A stretch of 12,500 bases of DNA from Monoplex corrugatus (Eukaryota > Mollusca > Gastropoda > Littorinimorpha > Ranellidae). Under the pieces are notes generated by a model. That model searched no databases and had not been told where the DNA came from. It worked only from the letters and a program-made list of their open reading frames with translations. The translations under genes were made by a program, and so were the position numbers. The stretch covers positions 53,540,942 to 53,553,441 of the forward strand of contig CM060307.1 of assembly GCA_030674185.1 (NCBI GenBank). Reading direction: 5' to 3'. Positions 8,912 to 12,500 of the stretch are shown in pieces; the first letter of the stretch is position 1, and the number at the start of each line of letters is the position of its first letter.

Positions 8912-8963
8912 ACAAATTCTTGCGATGTGTGTCTGTTAAATCTATTTATATGTTCCTATTGTA

Positions 8964-9084
8964 TTACTGAAGTTTGACTGTGAGTCCTATTTTTTAATCA
9001 TTTCAAAATATTTGAAATATGCATTATCCAAGAACGACTATGTAATATATTCTGTGTTTGTATAATGCTTACAATGTGTTCACA
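8964..9084. repeat. 121-bp direct repeat, copy 2
   Basis: Matches 8791-8911, sharing the block GAAGTTTGACTGTGAGTCCT and later TATGCATTATCCAAGA. It runs into the retroposon-like tail at 9085-9152, so the repeat may be the body of a short retroposon that is duplicated. Confidence 0.8.
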
Positions 9085-9152
9085 CCCCTTCAAATGGGGC
9101 TTTGGCCTTACTGAATAAGTTTCTGATTCTGATTCTGATTCTAATTCTCTCT
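9085..9152 (+). mobile_element. retroposon-like 3' tail with TTCTGA repeats
   Basis: The sequence GGGGCTTTGGCCTTACTGAA, then TAAG, is followed by about four TTCTGA-type units. A short GC-rich element, an AATAA-like motif and a short tandem tail is the usual layout of LINE or SINE 3' ends in invertebrates. No coding part is present; the family is not identified. Confidence 0.45.
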
Positions 9153-9159
9153 CTCTGTC

Positions 9160-9440
9160 TCAAGGTTATCTGGTTAATTAAGTCACTGGTTGACTGATTA
9201 ACTGGTTAAATGGTTGATCGATTGATTGATTGAGTGAGTGACTGAGAGATTACGTCAAGTGATTGTTACTGAATTGATATCGATTGTACGGTTGGATGAT
9301 ACATCTGATCCAGTCAATTGAAGGTTGATTAGTTGGTTGATCCACGGGCTGAATCGCTGATTATTTGATTGATCAATTTGGGTAAATTAGTTGATTGATT
9401 GGTTGGTCGGTTCGTTGATCGATCGATTGATTGATGTTTA
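9160..9440. repeat. degenerate GATT-type low-complexity tract
   Basis: Dispersed GATT, GGTT and GATC tetranucleotide units (for example around 9215-9235 and 9415-9435) with no coding signal. Probably an old tetranucleotide satellite. Confidence 0.6.
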
Positions 9441-9800
9441 TGTTAAGTAGCTGTGGTTGAATGCAATGATCAACTGTATGATCACTGAAGGATACACGAA
9501 ACGACAGATCTGTGCTCTAATTGGAATGACTTGTTTGCCTGATAGCCAATTATTGTAAAATTGACAGTTGGATGAATGCTATAGATGCGGTTAATGACAA
9601 ATATTCTTAGCTGGCCAGTTAAGGAATGTGGACTAGATAACAAATGAAATGACTACTGTAAATGCAAAGATGAATGTATCCCAGCTTATGTGACGGTAAA
9701 CGATAGAAGGGGACAATGTGACAGAGTTTACCGCAGTTTGATAGTAGAAGTTGTATGAATGCGTAAGAAAACCTGATCCCCTCCCCTCCCCTTCCCCATG
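9441..9800. other. intronic sequence, nothing recognised
   Basis: Between exons B and C of the Reeler gene. No exon-like or RNA-gene structure was recognised. Confidence 0.4.
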
Positions 9801-9804
9801 CATG

Positions 9805-9856
9805 TATTGTGGCCTGAGGCCGATGTACAATAAACATTTTCTGAGTTCTGAGTCTA
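9805..9856 (+). mobile_element. retroposon-like 3' tail with TTCTGAG repeats
   Basis: GGCCTGAGGCC (a palindromic GC-rich core) is followed by a spacer, AATAAA at 9829-9834, and two TTCTGAG units. The layout matches the tail at 9085-9152, so the two may come from related families. Confidence 0.45.
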
Positions 9857-9900
9857 CTCTCTCTCTTCTCTCTCTTTCTTCTCTCTCTCTCTCTCTCCTC

Positions 9901-9958
<58 letters not shown>
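9857..9958. repeat. CT microsatellite with TTCT interruptions
   Basis: CT units broken by occasional extra T or C, directly after the retroposon-like tail and before a CA-rich stretch (9958-10030). Confidence 0.95.
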
Positions 9959-9959
<1 letters not shown>

Positions 9960-10065
9960 CACACACACGACCGCACGTCCTCACGCACATACAAACACAC
10001 ACATGTGTGCGTGCACACACAAATATATGCACACAAAACACACACACATACTTCTTTCTATCTGA

Positions 10066-10265
10066 CATATATACATACATACATACATACATATGTAATA
10101 CTTACATGCATAAATACATAAATACAAACATACATACATACAACAAACAAACATATGTACACACATACATACATATATTCATACATATATGAATATATGC
10201 ATACATACATACATACATACATGTATAAATATAGATACATAATATGTATATATACATGTACATAT
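10066..10265. repeat. ATAC/ACAT tetranucleotide satellite (imperfect)
   Basis: Runs of ATAC at 10070-10092, 10129-10141 and 10199-10221, broken by AT-rich changes. It includes a small palindrome around 10175-10198. Confidence 0.9.
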
Positions 10266-10366
10266 GTATATGCAGACATACACACGCGTGTGCCTCACAA
10301 CACACCACACACACACACACACACGCATGCACGCACGCACGCACCCACACACACGACACTACATAC

Positions 10367-10467
10367 ACAAAGACAAGGTCACCCATGTTGGTGTCAGGAG
10401 CTTTCCAGGTCAGTCTGACCTCGTGCACGTTGTTCTCTTTCAGGGCATCCGTGTGTGTCACCATGTT
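10367..10467 (-). CDS. Reeler-domain gene, exon B (central Reeler segment)
   Basis: After the acceptor GTACAG (AG at 10468-10469) the minus strand reads NMVTHTDALKENN, then VRLTWKAP, then GDLVF, and ends with two bases of a valine codon at 10367. The donor is GTATGTAG, a good match to consensus. V-T-H-T, L-T-W-x-A-P and G-D-L-V-F are the hallmark middle motifs of Reeler domains. The exon starts in phase 0, matching the end of exon A, and ends two bases into a codon, matching exon C. The tract before the acceptor is a GT array, not a usual pyrimidine tract. Reeler domains occur in F-spondin, ferric-chelate-reductase-like proteins and small secreted defence proteins. Motifs here resemble the last two more than F-spondin. 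Confidence 0.85.
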
Positions 10468-10479
10468 CTGTACACACAC

Positions 10480-10512
<33 letters not shown>

Positions 10513-10528
10513 CATAATAACACATACT

Positions 10529-10575
<47 letters not shown>

Positions 10576-10816
10576 GAGGACAGACACACACACACACTCA
10601 CACACACACACACACTCACACACGCACACGCACACACGTGCACGCGCACACACTCACACACACACACACACACACACAGACACACACACACACACATACA
10701 CACACACAGAGAGACACACACATACACACTCACACACGCACACGCACACGCACCGCACACACGTGCGCGCCACACCACACACTCACACACACACACACAC
10801 ACACAAACACGTGTCA
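10468..10816. repeat. CA and AT microsatellites filling the left part of the A-B intron
   Basis: CA arrays at 10480-10510 and 10564-10806 surround an AT array of about 32 bases at 10533-10564. On the Reeler transcript these are GU and UA repeats. Confidence 0.95.
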
Positions 10817-11001
10817 GAGAGAGGAGAGAAGAGATGAAGCACAGAAAGAAAGAGAATGAGAGAGAGAAAGAGTTGGGTGAAAAAGACAAGACGGGAGAAA
10901 GAGAATGTACTAAGGGAGAGTCGAGAGAGTGTGTGGGAGAGAGAGAATGGGGCGGGCGGGCTGTCTGTCTGTTTGCCTGTCTGTCCTGTCGCTGTCTGTC
11001 T

Positions 11002-11034
<33 letters not shown>

Positions 11035-11184
11035 TCATGCTTTAGTGCTCACGAGCAATCGAAGAAAGCGCACGTGCGAATATGTGCTAGCGAGTGTATG
11101 CAAACATGCAATGCGCGTGTGCTCGCGCGCAGATATGTATGCGGGTGCATGAATTTAGGTATGCCTGATGTATACTAATATTTA
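10817..11184. repeat. purine-rich tract followed by a CTGT array
   Basis: A GAGA/GAAA-rich stretch at 10817-10950 and a CTGT array at 10961-11032, then about 150 bases of mixed sequence with many CpG and no recognisable gene. Confidence 0.7.
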
Positions 11185-11366
11185 AACACACACACACACA
11201 CACGCACACACACGCGCGTGCACACACACACACATACACAACACACACACAGCACACCACACACACCATACCAAACACACACACACACACATACTCACCA
11301 CATCAGACACCACACAACACCACACACACACACACCCCACACACACACCGCACACACCGCATCACA

Positions 11367-11397
<31 letters not shown>

Positions 11398-11398
11398 C

Positions 11399-11441
<43 letters not shown>

Positions 11442-11466
11442 CACACACACACACACACACACACAC
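11185..11466. repeat. CA microsatellite ending at the exon A donor
   Basis: Imperfect CA/CCACA repeats, nearly pure from about 11370. The last units at 11461-11466 are, on the minus strand, the GTGTGT of the 5' splice site. Confidence 0.95.
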
Positions 11467-11615
11467 CTTGTATCCTCCTTCACAAGTGAAGACCTTCGTG
11501 ATATTGGAGGGGGTTTGTACAAACGTCCCCACGGCACTTTCCCCGTCCCCCTGGCTCCGAACGGCCTTCACCTGTACGCCCTTGAAAGGTCGCTGGTCAG
11601 CTGATACCATAATGA
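11467..11615 (-). CDS. Reeler-domain gene, exon A (first visible Reeler segment)
   Basis: On the minus strand a pyrimidine-rich tract and TGTCCCAG acceptor (AG at 11616-11617) precede 149 bases: two bases ending a codon, then 49 codons. They read IMVSADQRPFKGVQVKAVRS, then ESAVGTFVQTP, KVFTCEGGYK, and stop at AAG|GTGTGT. The order short strand, P-F-K-G, A-V-G-T-F and a cysteine is that of the first half of a Reeler domain. It continues into VTHT in exon B. The domain's N-terminal exon, with any signal peptide, is not identified; it should end one base into a codon. It lies in a gene-poor repeat setting and could easily be missed by gene finders. Confidence 0.8.
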
Positions 11616-11677
11616 CTGGGACACACAGATAAAACAAAAAACAGATCATAAATCGTTCTCGTAAAACGCCATCATCA

Positions 11678-12230
11678 TCATGTGCCCTGCCGCATGGCGT
11701 TGGCGATGATGGCCCTCCATACGTATCTATCCCTTGTCGCCGCAAGCACATCTTCCACCCTCTCTGTCCTCGGCCACCCTGCAAGTCCTCATATATCTTC
11801 TCCCTGAGTCTACCTGGTGTTCTTTTTCCCTCCAAATTTCCTGTTGTGACCAGTTGCTCTAATTCCCCTTTCCTCATAAAACGGCCTATAAATGTTGCTG
11901 TCTTTTCCTAATCTTCCTTATCAATGATCTTCTTGTGTCTGCCTCCATCAGGACTGTCTCCTTTGTTTTCTTTGCTGTCCATGGAGCTCTCAACATTCTT
12001 CTAAGAAACCACATCTCGGCTGCATCAATCTTGTTCTGGCTCCGCGTGTTGACTGTCCACGCCTTGCAACCGTGTAACAGTATTGGTTCTATATAACATT
12101 CAAGAACTCTCTTCCTGGAGTTAATAGATAGGCATTTGTTGGTAAGAAAGCTTTTCACCTTTTTGAATGCTGTTTTGGCTTGGCCGATTCTGCTGGCTAT
12201 TTCTGATGTGCATCTGACATAAAACGATGT
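11678..12230 (-). pseudogene. C-terminal remnant of an RTE-type LINE reverse transcriptase, frameshifted
   Basis: On the minus strand, from about 12230: RCTSEIASRIGQAKTAFKK, then SRKRVLECYIEPILLHGC, EMWFLRRMLRAPWTAKKT, ADTRRSLIRKIRKRQ. After a one-base deletion near 11907-11915 it resumes as FIGRFMRKGELEQLVTTG, LEGKRTPGRLREKI. A second shift lies near 11780, and it ends RDRYVWRAIIANAMRQGT, stop at 11678-11680. This is the conserved tail of RTE-like endonuclease-reverse transcriptases. A short ATG-repeat tail (11671-11682) marks the 3' end. The copy is 5' truncated and broken by two frameshifts. It lies upstream of exon A on the host strand, in intron. Confidence 0.85.
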
Positions 12231-12290
12231 TCTCTAAACTCACCTGGGCTCCATAACAAGTGCGACTACCCGCGTTCAAGCAAACAGGAG

Positions 12291-12462
12291 CCAGAAAGAA
12301 AGAAAAGAAAACACGAAGAAAGAATCAGAACGCGTATTCAATACAACCAGACAAGACAGGCGCAAATTTCCGACAAAGGCCAGCTGGCCGAAAATTTGTG
12401 CCTCTCTTGTCTGGTCGTATTAAATACGCGTTCCGATTCTTTTGTCGTGTTCTTTCACCTGG
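12291..12462. mobile_element. fold-back (hairpin) element, MITE-like
   Basis: Arms at about 12311-12372 and 12391-12456 are inverted copies. Both contain AACGCGTATT and CCAGACAAGA after inversion, with a handful of mismatches over about 60 bases. The centre is the perfect palindrome GGCCAGCTGGCC at 12378-12389. Outer ends may be CCAG at 12291 and CTGG ending at 12462. No coding potential. Such structures are typical of small non-autonomous DNA elements; the family is not identified and no clear target duplication is seen. Confidence 0.7.
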
Positions 12463-12500
12463 ATTCCTTGAGCATTACTCATAATCAGTCCTCTTAGTGG

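Noticed and set aside
10244..11178. Long plus-strand frames rich in T and H, and minus-strand C- and V-rich frames
   Set aside because: They are translations of CA, GT and CTGT microsatellites without stops, not genes.

Overview
This is eukaryotic DNA. Evidence: spliced exons with GT/AG borders, several non-LTR retrotransposon (LINE) fragments, a P-element DNA transposon, and very many CA, CT, CTGT and ATAC microsatellites. The mix of CR1/L2-like and RTE-like LINE remnants, a THAP/P-element transposase, a Reeler-domain gene and dense CA arrays suits a marine lophotrochozoan, most likely a mollusc (perhaps a gastropod). The organism is an inference; nothing bacterial is present.

Left half (303-6788): a nearly complete P-element transposon on the + strand. 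It runs 311-6780, between exact 8-bp target-site duplications (303-310 and 6781-6788), with imperfect terminal inverted repeats beginning CAT and a second pair of subterminal inverted repeats. It encodes a two-exon, 898-residue THAP-domain transposase (513-583 joined to 1383-4008) with no interruption. The first exon is only 71 bases; it supplies the first two cysteines of the THAP zinc finger. The acidic residues expected for an RNase H-like transposase (D, D, E) are all in place. Two minus-strand LINE copies are nested in it: a short 3' fragment in the intron (about 687-1246) and a longer one with most of a reverse transcriptase (about 4160-6098) downstream of the stop codon. Without them the element would be about 4.0 kb.

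Right half (6789-12500): a host gene on the minus strand, hidden among microsatellites. Three exons (11467-11615, 10367-10467, 8206-8302) join in phase to give most of a Reeler domain of the kind found in ferric-chelate-reductase-like and secreted defence-type proteins. A possible further exon lies at the left edge (1-49). If so, the P element sits antisense in an intron of about 8.2 kb. The 999-bp intron between the first two exons is almost entirely simple repeats, and its 5' splice site is the start of a GT array.

Other contents of the right half: a 28-bp minisatellite of nine copies with an embedded hairpin (7229-7476), two copies of a 118-bp repeat on either side of the third Reeler exon, a 121-bp direct repeat, two retroposon-like tails, a broken RTE-type reverse transcriptase end (11678-12230), and a fold-back element (12291-12462). 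The transposase and the Reeler gene have no visible functional link; their arrangement is a transposon insertion near or in a host gene.
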